From NCBI GenBank assembly GCA_001780825.1, contig MFIX01000091.1:5067-13928 (forward strand): a stretch of DNA of 8,862 bases, in the 5' to 3' direction. The translations under genes and the position numbers were made by a program. The stretch's first letter is position 1, and the number at the start of each line of letters is the position of its first letter. The DNA is from Candidatus Glassbacteria bacterium RIFCSPLOWO2_12_FULL_58_11 (GTDB lineage: Bacteria > Gemmatimonadota > Glassbacteria > GWA2-58-10). Under the pieces are notes generated by a model. That model had not been told where the DNA came from. It made no database searches and saw only the letters and a program-made list of their open reading frames with translations. This document shows, piece after piece, positions 1 through 6,675 of the stretch.

Positions 1-310
1 GCTGCAAGCCCGGTTTCAACTCGACGGTCATTTCAACCAGGTTGTCCGAATCGCTGAGAAAGTCCTGGGCGGAGATTTTCCCTACCAGCACGCCTCCCAC
101 CCGCACCGGAGATCCCACCTCGAGTCCGCCGACATAGTTCAGCCGGACCCGGTAATGGTCCATTTCTTTCCAGAACCTCGAGCCGCTGACACTTACCACG
201 AAGGTGGAGAAGATTACCAGCGAGATGAAAATCCAGACGCCGGCCTTGATCTCGGATTTGCGATAACGGGATTTTCTGGCCATCGGTTCCGTTCCGTTTT
301 GAATTTCCAT
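1..310 (-). CDS. mlaD: MCE/MlaD-family lipid transporter substrate-binding protein, N-terminal part (cut by window edge)
   Basis: This is the periplasmic, inner-membrane-anchored component that in Mla-type systems binds phospholipid and docks on the MlaE/MlaF ABC complex. Reading from 310, a basic N-terminus (MARKSRYRKSEIKAG) is followed by one hydrophobic helix (about residues 25-42, VWIFISLVIFSTFVVSV). Next comes the start of the MCE domain, with the typical glycine pattern YVGGLEVGSPVRVGGVLVG at about residues 61-79. The frame stays open to base 1, so the C-terminal part lies outside the window. An in-frame TAA sits eight codons before the ATG at 310. A second ATG at 283 would give a protein starting MARKSR; neither start has a strong Shine-Dalgarno, and 283 is almost as likely. 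It is downstream of mlaE and mlaF on the same strand. The family call is firm; the start is not. Confidence 0.9.
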   Translation of the reverse strand, partial: MEIQNGTEPMARKSRYRKSEIKAGVWIFISLVIFSTFVVSVSGSRFWKEMDHYRVRLNYVGGLEVGSPVRVGGVLVGKISAQDFLSDSDNLVEMTVELKPGLQ

Positions 311-492
311 CCGGACAGCACCGGGGGGTTCTTATCCGTAACTGCGCCGGATACTCAATCTCGCCTGCACTACCGGATTGCCTGCCGCGACGGCCCCTGC
401 TCCCCGGTCTTGGGGTCGCCGGTGGGGAAGCTATTAAAATAAGGCTGAAAGAAGGCTTTAAGCCAGAATAATTTTCCGGCGTTGCCCTGCCG
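311..492 (-). other. Long intergenic gap inside the mla operon (mlaF to mlaD)
   Basis: These 182 bases separate the mlaF stop from the mlaD start. I see no coding frame that I would support. On the minus strand a short GGCT-TAA-AGCC hairpin (about 454-464) is followed by a pyrimidine-rich TTCTTT, which is too weak to call a terminator. No convincing promoter for mlaD was found. The gap is long compared with the 7-nt mlaE-mlaF junction. Confidence 0.5.
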
Positions 493-1305
493 CTAAAAAG
501 AGTCCGTGGTTAAGGCCCGGGCGTAGCGGCCGATTTCCTCCTCGCTGTATTCCTCGGGACGGCGCTCGATAAACTGGCGCACCCGGTCATTCTGGGACTT
601 TTTGAACTCTTCCTGAGTACCGGTGAAAATCACCTTGCCGCCGTTGAGCATGATAATGTGGTCGGCAATAAGGTACATCGAGGCCATCTCGTGAGTCACC
701 ACGACAATGGTCATTTTCAGCGCTTTTTTCAGTTTCAGGATCAGCTGGTCGAGTCCGGCGGCGACAATCGGATCCAGCCCGGCCGAGGGCTCGTCACAGA
801 AAAGAATCTCCGGGTCCATGGAGATCGCCCGGGCGAACGCCGCTCGTTTTTTCATGCCCCCGCTCAGCTCGCTCGGCATGAAACGCTCGTAACCCGACAG
901 CCCGACCATGTCCAGCTTGATCTTGGTCATGATCTGGATTGTCGATTCCTCGAGCCGGGTGTGTTCGCGCAGGGGCAGGGCGACATTGTCCCCGACCGAA
1001 ATCGAGTTGAACAGGGCGGAGCTCTGGAAGACAACTCCGACCTTGCGCAGGATGTCGGACAGCTCTTGCTCGCCGAGCTGGGTGATGTCGCGGCCCTTGA
1101 CCAGGATGTTGCCGGACTCGGGCTTGTGCAGGCCGATCAGGTGGCGCAGCAGGGTGCTTTTCCCGCAGCCGCTGCCGCCGAGGATCACCGTGGTTTCGCC
1201 CCGGGGGATCACCAGATTGATGTTATCCAGGATCACCCGTTCCTCATAGGCGACAACCAGGTTCCGGACCTGGATAATCGCCTCGGTTTTCGTGCTCGTC
1301 TCCAT
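493..1305 (-). CDS. mlaF: ABC transporter ATPase of the Mla lipid transport system (MlaF-like)
   Basis: A cytoplasmic ATPase that powers MCE-type phospholipid transport at the inner membrane with MlaE. The 270-aa protein has all ABC motifs: Walker A GGSGCGKS (about 43-50), Q-loop Gln94, signature LSGGM (147-151), Walker B ILFCDEP with catalytic Glu172, D-loop SAGLDP (174-179) and switch His205 in VVVTHE. The signature variant LSGGMKKRAAFARAI is typical of the MlaF branch rather than generic ABC importers, which mostly have LSGGQ. The ATG at 1305 was chosen because it starts 7 nt after the mlaE stop. A longer in-frame ORF from 1350 would add 15 residues and overlap mlaE by 38 nt, and its extra N-terminus (MPFSPLCSIICGRVE) does not look like family sequence. 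The Shine-Dalgarno is weak, so translation is probably coupled to mlaE. Confidence 0.94.
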   Translation of the reverse strand: METSTKTEAIIQVRNLVVAYEERVILDNINLVIPRGETTVILGGSGCGKSTLLRHLIGLHKPESGNILVKGRDITQLGEQELSDILRKVGVVFQSSALFNSISVGDNVALPLREHTRLEESTIQIMTKIKLDMVGLSGYERFMPSELSGGMKKRAAFARAISMDPEILFCDEPSAGLDPIVAAGLDQLILKLKKALKMTIVVVTHEMASMYLIADHIIMLNGGKVIFTGTQEEFKKSQNDRVRQFIERRPEEYSEEEIGRYARALTTDSF

Positions 1306-1312
1306 CTCGACC

Positions 1313-2140
1313 CTACCACAGATAATAGAACAGAGAGGTGAAAAAGGCATCCGCGAGGATGATCAGGAAAATCGAAACCACCACGCTCTGCGTGGTCCGG
1401 CGTCCCACCCCCTCGGCGCCGCCCTCGACTTTGAACCCCATATAACAGCCGGTCAATCCGACCAGTACAGCGAAAACAACACTTTTAATCAATCCTGTGA
1501 TTATGTCCTTGAAGACCAGGGCGAAGATCGTGGCGGACAGGTAGCGGCCGAAGCCCAGGTCCAGGCTGAACACGGCGATCGAAATCCCGCCGGATATACC
1601 GATAAAATCAGAGATGATAGTCAGGCAGGGCACCATCACCGCCAGGGCCAGCAGCTTTGGCACCACCAGGAACTTGATCGGATTGAAACCCATCGACTGC
1701 AGGGCCTCGATCTCCTCGCCCACTTTCATCGTGCCGATTTCGGCGGCTATTCCGCTGCCCGAGCGTCCGGCGACTATGATCGCGGTCATCAGGGGGCCCA
1801 GCTCGCGGGTCTGGGCCACCGCCACCAGGTTGGCCGTGAAGATGGTTGCGCCGAACTGTTCGAGCTGGTAGGCGCTCTGCATGGCCAGGATCATGCCGAT
1901 CGAGAAAGAGATCAGCCCTACGATCGGCACAGCGTTAACCCCTACTTTCACCATTTCATCGAACGCGCTGCCGAGCCGGAGCCCCTTGCCGATCAGCGGC
2001 GCGGCGAAAGTCCAGTACAGGCTGTCCAGGATCAGCCGGTAGATAAAAAAGACCCGCTCGAACAGCTCCAGGACCAGTCGGCCGATCCAGCCGAAAAATT
2101 GCACGAACAGGCCCTGCCTCTGTGAGACATTTTCCGTCAT
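1313..2140 (-). CDS. mlaE: ABC transporter permease of the Mla lipid transport system (MlaE-like)
   Basis: An inner-membrane permease that forms the lipid path of the MlaFEDB-type complex. The 275-aa length is near the family's usual ~260. It has an N-terminal amphipathic/interfacial stretch (about 10-50), then several hydrophobic segments (about 66-88, 155-180, 203-232 and 252-272). The family hallmark RELGPLMTAIIVAGRSGSG followed by AAEIGTMKVGEEIEAL spans about 112-147, and the second conserved block GAEGVGRRTTQSVV spans about 241-254. The ATG at 2140 is preceded by TGGAG about 11 nt upstream, a reasonable though slightly distant ribosome site. It is the first gene of the mlaE-mlaF-mlaD run. 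No promoter is convincing in the 296 bases upstream, but the spacing suggests that one exists. Confidence 0.94.
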   Translation of the reverse strand: MTENVSQRQGLFVQFFGWIGRLVLELFERVFFIYRLILDSLYWTFAAPLIGKGLRLGSAFDEMVKVGVNAVPIVGLISFSIGMILAMQSAYQLEQFGATIFTANLVAVAQTRELGPLMTAIIVAGRSGSGIAAEIGTMKVGEEIEALQSMGFNPIKFLVVPKLLALAVMVPCLTIISDFIGISGGISIAVFSLDLGFGRYLSATIFALVFKDIITGLIKSVVFAVLVGLTGCYMGFKVEGGAEGVGRRTTQSVVVSIFLIILADAFFTSLFYYLW

Positions 2141-2436
2141 CGTGACGGTTTTCTCCAGGTCTGGTAACGCCGTATAGTAAAAAGCCGGTAATCCCCTAGT
2201 GCCGGAACCGGAAGGATTATCAATAATTCAAGATGGATGCCGTATCCGGAATAACCGATGACATTCCCAATAAAGCAAACCGCCCCGGAATTTTTCTGAC
2301 GGAGGCGGCAATTGGGCCGGTAAAGCGGGCTGGAAAGCGATTCTGCCCGCAACCCCGGCGGGGATCAAGCAGGAAAAATCCCGGCGTCCGGATACTGGCC
2401 CATCCCCGGGGTGAAAGACCCGGCCACGAAAACCGG
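2141..2436. other. Intergenic region between the signalling operon and the mla operon
   Basis: These 296 bases lie between two minus-strand operons. Open frames here (for example 2137-2352 minus and 2233-2499 plus) lack homology that I can see and a ribosome site, so I do not call them genes. The segment nearest mlaE is more AT-rich than the genes and should hold the mla promoter. TATAAT-like hexamers (such as GATAAT, TACTAT) occur on the minus strand, but none has a good -35 at proper spacing. A weak terminator candidate is listed separately. Confidence 0.5.
2374..2393 (-). terminator. Weak candidate intrinsic terminator after the STAS gene
   Basis: On the minus strand the sequence ATCCGG-ACG-CCGGGAT can form a short GC stem (four firm C-G pairs, a G-T wobble or a bulged G) with a 3-nt loop, followed directly by TTTTT. 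It lies about 45 nt downstream of the STAS stop codon, a suitable place to end the signalling operon before mlaE. The stem is short, so termination could be partial. Confidence 0.35.
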
Positions 2437-2766
2437 TCAGGTTTTCAGGGCCTCGTCCAGGGTATCGAAAATCGAGAACACGCGGTCCAGCCGGGCTAGC
2501 TCGAACACCTCGCGCACCCCCTGGCTCAAGCAGGCGATCCGGAATATACCCTTGTATTTCCCCGTAAGCTGCAGGCCCTCGACCAGGGTCGCCACACCGC
2601 TCGAATCCATGTAATCGACACCGGAAAGGTTGACCACAATCGGCGTGACCTTTTTCTTGCAGAGCTGAGTGATTGCCTTGCGCATCTCCGGGCTGGAATA
2701 AAGGTCCACATCGCCGGATACCGAGATGACCGCGCTGTCGTTTCCGTCAAGTACTTTTACCTGCAA
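2437..2766 (-). CDS. STAS-domain anti-sigma factor antagonist-like protein (RsbV/SpoIIAA family)
   Basis: This 109-aa single STAS domain is the phospho-switch protein of partner-switching modules. Unphosphorylated it binds the RsbW-type kinase and frees that kinase's other target. Evidence is the N-terminal strand ending VSGDVDLYSSPEMRKAI (16-32) and the VNLSGVDYMDSSGVATL block (45-61), where Ser55 aligns with the phosphorylated serine of SpoIIAA/RsbV. The start is a UUG at 2766 preceded by AGGGAG and seven A's, a strong ribosome site inside the kinase gene; the two genes overlap by 20 nt. It is the last gene of the phosphatase-kinase-antagonist operon. Since it lies just upstream of mlaEFD, a role like MlaB, the STAS subunit of the E. 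coli Mla complex, is an alternative. Its phosphorylatable Ser and its overlap with the kinase gene favour the RsbV role. Confidence 0.9.
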   Translation of the reverse strand: MQVKVLDGNDSAVISVSGDVDLYSSPEMRKAITQLCKKKVTPIVVNLSGVDYMDSSGVATLVEGLQLTGKYKGIFRIACLSQGVREVFELARLDRVFSIFDTLDEALKT

Positions 2767-3217
2767 TTTTTTTCTCCCTTTCGACAGAAAGGTATTTAAC
2801 CAGCCTTAAAACCGTTCCAGAGTGAGGGCTCGTTTTGTAGTGCACCTTGTCCATGACCGAGTGAATCAGCATGACACCCAGCCCGCCGGGCCGGACCGGT
2901 CCAGCGGTTTCCAGCTCCTGCCGTCTCTTTTCGACACAGTCGCGGAGCTTCCCCACATCGATCGCCTCGCCGAAATCCCGGAGCGCGATCTCGATCCGGT
3001 CTTCGTACATCCGGATCCGGATCACTATATCGCCCACTTTCGAGCCGCGGTAGCAGTGGCGGATGATATTGGTGCAGCCCTCATCGACCGCCAGGGTCAC
3101 CGCATGGACATCCCGCTCGGAGAAACCTACCATCTCGCTGGCCTGGGCGATAGTTTTCCGCACCAGCCGCATCATTTTGGGATTGCTCTGGATCCGGATG
3201 TCGATAGTATCGTTCAT
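2747..3217 (-). CDS. Serine kinase / anti-sigma factor of the RsbW-SpoIIAB family
   Basis: A cytoplasmic GHKL-fold kinase of 156 aa (family about 140-160) that phosphorylates the STAS partner and typically sequesters a sigma factor or another target. ATP-site motifs are visible: an N-box-like AVDEGCTNIIRHCY with Glu46 and Asn50, G1 motif DFG (81-83), and G2-like GGLGVML (111-117). The acidic-basic stretch of about 88-110 between G1 and G2 corresponds to the ATP lid. The ATG at 3217 follows the phosphatase stop after 2 nt (TGA-AG-ATG), and no independent strong Shine-Dalgarno is seen, so translation is likely coupled. Its 3' end encodes the ribosome site of the STAS gene. No sigma factor is in the window, so the kinase's regulated target is unknown. 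Confidence 0.9.
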   Translation of the reverse strand: MNDTIDIRIQSNPKMMRLVRKTIAQASEMVGFSERDVHAVTLAVDEGCTNIIRHCYRGSKVGDIVIRIRMYEDRIEIALRDFGEAIDVGKLRDCVEKRRQELETAGPVRPGGLGVMLIHSVMDKVHYKTSPHSGTVLRLVKYLSVEREKKIAGKST

Positions 3218-3219
3218 CT

Positions 3220-4539
3220 TCAGTGCCAGGTTAGGACCATTATTGTGATATCATCGAACTGGCTTTCCACTCCCGCATGTTTGGTGACCGCCTCGACGAT
3301 TTGCGATACCAGGTCGCCCGGGGTGGCCCAGGCGCCGCGGATCACCTCCTCGATCCTGCCGACCGTAAATTTCTGGCCGCGTCTGTTCTTGGCGTCCAGG
3401 ATCCCGTCCGAGAAGAAGATCAAAGTGTCTCCCGGAATCAGATTGTGGCTGGCTTCCTTGAACTCGGCCGGATTCATGATCCCCAGCGGAATGCCCTTAC
3501 TGCCTTCCAGCCTGAGCATCTCGCCGGTTGGCCGTCGATAGAGGATCGGCGGAATGTGGCCGCCGTTGACAAATCTTAATACCCCGCTTTCGGTGTCGAG
3601 GGTCAGATAAATCAAAGTTACGAACATGCCCTGCTGACTGCGCTCGGTCAGCATCTCGTTGAGAATCCGGACGGTCGGCTCGGGTTGTTCGGCCTGGTGG
3701 GCCTGGAACCGGAAATCGCTGATCAGCCGGGCCATGTAAAGCGCGGCGGGCATCCCTTTGCCGGATACATCCCCGATAGTGATCCCGAGCAGTCCGGGCT
3801 GCAGCTCGATACAATCGTAAAGGTCGCCGCCGACCAGGCTCGCGGGCAGGTTGACCGCCGCAATCTCGTATTTATCGTCTTCTTTGACCGAAAAGCTGCG
3901 CGGCAGGAAACCCTGCTGGATAGCCGAGGCCATCTCGAGCTGCTGCTGCACGCGCTGGTTGCTCAACAGCCGCTGGTGCATGATGGCGTTCTGGACAGCG
4001 ACCGCGACTCCCCGGCAGAAAGTTTCGAAAAGCCGGAGGTCCTCCTCGCTGTAACTGGTCCCGTCTTTCCGGTTGACCACCTCGGCCACTCCGAGCAGCT
4101 TGTCGTGCACGATCAGCGGCGAGCAGAGGATCGAGCGGGTGACAAAACCGGTGGCCTGGTCCGCTCCGGAAAAGAACCGGTCGTCCTTGGAAACATCGGG
4201 AACCACCAGGCCCTGGCGGTGAAGGCCCACCCAGCCGGCGATACCCTGTCCGAGCTGGAGGGTGAAATTTTCCTCGAGCATTTTCGCCACCTGGCCCAGG
4301 GCCACGCGGCACTCGAGCATTCCGGTATTCTCATTGTACAGCATCACGTTGCTGGCCTCGGAGTTCATGACCCGCTGGGAGAATTGCAGCACCCGGCGGA
4401 TCAGCTCATCCAGGTCGAAGGTTGAGGTCAGGATGACACTCACATCGATCAGGCTGGAAAAGAAATCCGTCTTGCGCTTCAGCGCCTGAACTTCCGATTG
4501 CAGCTCTTCTATGGTAGTGTTTACTTCGCTTTGCGGCAT
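3220..4539 (-). CDS. GAF-domain PP2C-type serine phosphatase (RsbU/SpoIIE-like)
   Basis: A 439-aa cytoplasmic phosphatase expected to dephosphorylate the STAS partner. It starts with a short helical, probably coiled-coil segment (about 5-25), followed by a GAF sensor domain (about 40-190, with LGQGIAGWV and SILCSPLIV) and a linker helix containing the typical AIQQGFLP motif. The SpoIIE-type PP2C domain runs from about 225 to the end. Metal-ligand aspartates are all present: Asp239 and Asp242 in VGGDLYD, Asp257 in IGDVSGKG, Asp378 in FFSDG, and Asp429/Asp430 in FDDITIMVL, so the enzyme should be active. The start at 4539 has AGGAG with 6-nt spacing. In-frame ATGs at 4566 and 4620 are possible, but 4566 lies inside the best -10 element. 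No transmembrane segment is seen, so the GAF domain probably senses an intracellular ligand or redox state. Confidence 0.93.
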   Translation of the reverse strand: MPQSEVNTTIEELQSEVQALKRKTDFFSSLIDVSVILTSTFDLDELIRRVLQFSQRVMNSEASNVMLYNENTGMLECRVALGQVAKMLEENFTLQLGQGIAGWVGLHRQGLVVPDVSKDDRFFSGADQATGFVTRSILCSPLIVHDKLLGVAEVVNRKDGTSYSEEDLRLFETFCRGVAVAVQNAIMHQRLLSNQRVQQQLEMASAIQQGFLPRSFSVKEDDKYEIAAVNLPASLVGGDLYDCIELQPGLLGITIGDVSGKGMPAALYMARLISDFRFQAHQAEQPEPTVRILNEMLTERSQQGMFVTLIYLTLDTESGVLRFVNGGHIPPILYRRPTGEMLRLEGSKGIPLGIMNPAEFKEASHNLIPGDTLIFFSDGILDAKNRRGQKFTVGRIEEVIRGAWATPGDLVSQIVEAVTKHAGVESQFDDITIMVLTWH

Positions 4540-4564
4540 AGAGCTCTCCTGTTCCGATCTCACC

Positions 4565-4593
4565 ATTTTACTCCAGCCTAGGGAATAAATCAA
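4565..4593 (-). promoter_or_regulatory. Candidate sigma70-type promoter for the signalling operon
   Basis: On the minus strand there is TTGATT (4588-4593), a 17-nt spacer, then TAAAAT (4565-4570). This is 4/6 and 5/6 of the consensus with ideal spacing. Transcription would start around 4555-4560, leaving a short leader of about 20 nt with the AGGAG ribosome site at 4546-4550. This placement excludes the longer phosphatase starts at 4566 and 4620. Confidence 0.5.
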
Positions 4594-4599
4594 GTCCAA

Positions 4600-4620
4600 T
4601 TGACACGGAGCGGCTGTCAA
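4600..4620. repeat. Inverted repeat TTGACA-N9-TGTCAA, candidate operator
   Basis: Perfect 6-bp arms separated by 9 bp lie in the divergent control region. The left arm is also the -35 box of the plus-strand promoter candidate. The whole repeat begins 7 bp upstream of the minus-strand -35. A dimeric regulator bound here could affect both directions, but one arm is a promoter hexamer by sequence, so chance symmetry cannot be excluded. Confidence 0.4.
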
Positions 4621-4629
4621 AGGTATCTT
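4600..4629 (+). promoter_or_regulatory. Candidate promoter for the first transglutaminase-like gene
   Basis: A perfect -35 box TTGACA (4600-4605) is followed after 18 nt by TATCTT (4624-4629, 4/6). A second possibility is the AT-rich tract at 4651-4666, which contains TATAAT (4652-4657) but lacks a good -35 at 16-18 nt. Either would leave a leader of some 65-95 nt before the ATG at 4729. Confidence 0.4.
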
Positions 4630-4650
4630 CCTTTTTGCACTTAGGTTCGA

Positions 4651-4666
4651 TTATAATAATAATAAA
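4651..4666. repeat. Short TAA/ATA trinucleotide run
   Basis: The sequence TTATAATAATAATAAA is a run of about four ATA/TAA units in otherwise GC-rich DNA, between the divergent genes. It includes a perfect TATAAT and is probably promoter-associated, as a melting region or -10 tract. Confidence 0.5.
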
Positions 4667-4717
4667 TCTAAAGAGTATTTTCCCGGTATTGTTTGGCTTT
4701 TCCGGTTACCGCATGCC

Positions 4718-4723
4718 AGGAGG
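4718..4723 (+). promoter_or_regulatory. Strong Shine-Dalgarno AGGAGG deciding the start at 4729
   Basis: A perfect AGGAGG lies 5 nt before the ATG at 4729. It settles the start of the first transglutaminase-like gene against an in-frame upstream UUG at 4693, which lies before this site. Confidence 0.85.
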
Positions 4724-4728
4724 ATTTA

Positions 4729-6675
4729 ATGCGCTTTCCCCGGTTTCTCATTTGCTCCCTGTCCATAATTTTATCAGCGGCCACGTCCCGCGCCCAGGTC
4801 TATACTCCACGGGTAAATAACGACCGCCTGCCGGACTATACCGACATCTCCCGTTTCGTCGATTTCTCCCAATGGCGTAGCCTGCCCCAGGCGGCCAAAG
4901 CTTTCGAGCTCTGGAGCTGCCTTACCGACAGTGTCACCGGCCTCTACCCGATCCAGGGCATCTACGAGGACCCCGACCCGGGCCCCGAGTTCTCCTTTTT
5001 CGATGAGCGTGACCTGGTCAAGGTGCTCAATGTCTATGGCCACGGTTACTGCGGCCTGTTGAGCCCCACCCTGGACGGCGTCTACGCCGCGGCCGGGTTC
5101 AGCGACAGCCGCATTTTCAATATGCGCGAGAACTCCCATTGTGTAACCGAGGTCTTCTACGATGACGGCTGGCACTATTTTGACATGGACCTGCGGGGGG
5201 TATTGTTCAGGCCGGACGGCATGGTGGCCAGCCTCAAGGAGGCCCAGACTGTCCGCGGCCTCTGGACCGACCCGCAGATAAAGATCGAGCCGTTCTATCC
5301 TCTGGATGACAAGGCTCAGATGTACCAAAGCTTTTCCGGGTGTTTTGTCACCCCGATGTACCACTGGTACAAGAACGGCCATACGATGGATTTCAGCCTG
5401 CGGCCGGGCGAGACCCTGACCCGCTACTGGCGGCCACAGGGCAGCCGCTGGCACGACCCCTGGACCAATCCCGGCGGCTTCGATCTCTCGTTTATCCGGA
5501 AAAAGTTCGAGCAGGAGCCGCGGGGGCTCAAGTCCAAGCATGACGGGTGGTCGAAATGGACCCACGGCAACGCCCTGTTCAGCTATTCGCCCAGGCTTAC
5601 AGACGACTACGAGGATTTCGAGCGCGGGGTTTATGACTCCCAAGGGGTGAAACTGACCGCCGCCGGGGTGGAGAGCGTGCCGGAAAAGGGCCGGAACTAT
5701 GTCGTTTTCGAGGTGCGCACGCCCTATATCATCGTGGGCAAGGTGCACGAGATCGACCGGCCGGAAAAAATCGATGATGCGGCCAAGCTGTATTTCCGCT
5801 CCCTGGGGCCGCTCATGGTCTCGGTCTCCACCGACAACGGGCTAACCTGGACCGGCCTGGGCGGGGTGGAATACGAGCAGAGCGCGCTGCTCGATCTGAC
5901 CCGCCAGGTGCTGGGCAAGTACGGCTACCTGGTGCGCTTCGATTTCGGGGCTGGAAGGAGCGGCCTGGCCGAGCTGATCTTGGTTACCTGGTGCCAGCTT
6001 GCCCCGGTCTCTCTGCCCCGGGTGCTGGAGGGCGAGAACCATTTCCAGTTCTCCCTGGGCGACCGTCACGGCTACCCCTCCACTGTCCGCGAGGTGCGCC
6101 TGAACCTGCGCGATCCCGCCGAGCTGGCCCGTCATGCGGTCAGTCTCTCCGCCGACTATCAGCCCCTGCGCGACAGCGCTAAACTCAAAGGCGAGGTGGT
6201 GCTGAAAATCGACTCCAAGCCGAATACGGTTATCAAGTGGTTCACCGCCGGCGGCTATTTCAATACCTTTACCGGCAAGAAAGCCGCCAAAACCGCTAAT
6301 GCGATCTATTACTCCACCGCGGGACCTACAGGCCCCTGGAACCTGGCTGTGAAAGCGAAAGTGCCGGACTGGGCGGCCCACTGGCATTACGGGATGGATG
6401 AGGACGTGGTGCTTCCCAATGCCGTCGCCGCTGTCTGGCTGAAATATGCCGGCGATCCGGGAGTGAACCAGATCTGGGTTTATGCGCACTGCCTGCCCAG
6501 GGCGCTGCCCGACGCCGCCACGCTGCGGGTGACCCAGGCTTATACGATCAACGGCGAGCCCGTCGAGCGCACATTCGAATTCACCGGTAAGCAGGAGTAC
6601 GATATCGATTGCCCGGGCGCTGTCGAGAACAGTTTCATCCGCTTCGCTCTTCCCAGCCAGCCCGCGGCGCGCTGA
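4729..6675 (+). CDS. Exported transglutaminase-like protein with C-terminal beta-rich region (first paralog)
   Basis: A 648-aa protein of unrecognised specific function. A Sec signal peptide (basic MRFPR, hydrophobic core to about residue 18, cleavage probably after SRA before QVYTPR) sends it to the periplasm or outside. A transglutaminase/cysteine-protease-like core follows. Cys108 lies in GHGYCG, His137 in NSHCVTEVFYDDGWH and Asp152 in YFDMD, matching the Cys-His-Asp triad order and the usual His-Asp spacing of about 15. Downstream is HTMDFSLRPGE (218-228), shared with the next gene, then a probable beta-sandwich region with one Asp-box-like STDNGLTW (367-374) and no membrane anchor at the C-terminus. 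Transglutaminase-like folds include proteases, cross-linkers and inactive binding domains, so I infer a peptide- or protein-modifying hydrolase/transferase but cannot name the reaction. It is divergent from the signalling operon and tandem with its paralog at 6949. Confidence 0.85.
   Translation: MRFPRFLICSLSIILSAATSRAQVYTPRVNNDRLPDYTDISRFVDFSQWRSLPQAAKAFELWSCLTDSVTGLYPIQGIYEDPDPGPEFSFFDERDLVKVLNVYGHGYCGLLSPTLDGVYAAAGFSDSRIFNMRENSHCVTEVFYDDGWHYFDMDLRGVLFRPDGMVASLKEAQTVRGLWTDPQIKIEPFYPLDDKAQMYQSFSGCFVTPMYHWYKNGHTMDFSLRPGETLTRYWRPQGSRWHDPWTNPGGFDLSFIRKKFEQEPRGLKSKHDGWSKWTHGNALFSYSPRLTDDYEDFERGVYDSQGVKLTAAGVESVPEKGRNYVVFEVRTPYIIVGKVHEIDRPEKIDDAAKLYFRSLGPLMVSVSTDNGLTWTGLGGVEYEQSALLDLTRQVLGKYGYLVRFDFGAGRSGLAELILVTWCQLAPVSLPRVLEGENHFQFSLGDRHGYPSTVREVRLNLRDPAELARHAVSLSADYQPLRDSAKLKGEVVLKIDSKPNTVIKWFTAGGYFNTFTGKKAAKTANAIYYSTAGPTGPWNLAVKAKVPDWAAHWHYGMDEDVVLPNAVAAVWLKYAGDPGVNQIWVYAHCLPRALPDAATLRVTQAYTINGEPVERTFEFTGKQEYDIDCPGAVENSFIRFALPSQPAAR

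Noticed and set aside
1306..1350. 15-residue N-terminal extension of the MlaF-like ATPase
   Set aside because: It would overlap mlaE by 38 nt and adds non-family sequence; the ATG at 1305 fits the 7-nt operon spacing.
658..2125. Plus-strand open frames (658-1341 and 1292-2125) opposite mlaF and mlaE
   Set aside because: They mirror the ABC transporter genes, whose motifs are unambiguous on the minus strand; their translations are rich in His, Gln, Asp and Arg and match nothing that I know.
2405..2412. CCCCGGGG palindrome between the signalling and mla operons
   Set aside because: It is a short GC palindrome without a T-run or flanking symmetry and is expected by chance in GC-rich DNA.
4540..4620. 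Longer phosphatase starts at 4566 and 4620
   Set aside because: The 4539 ATG has the best-spaced AGGAG, and the 4566 ATG overlaps the likely -10 box. The 4566 start does have GGAG nearby, so it remains a minor alternative.
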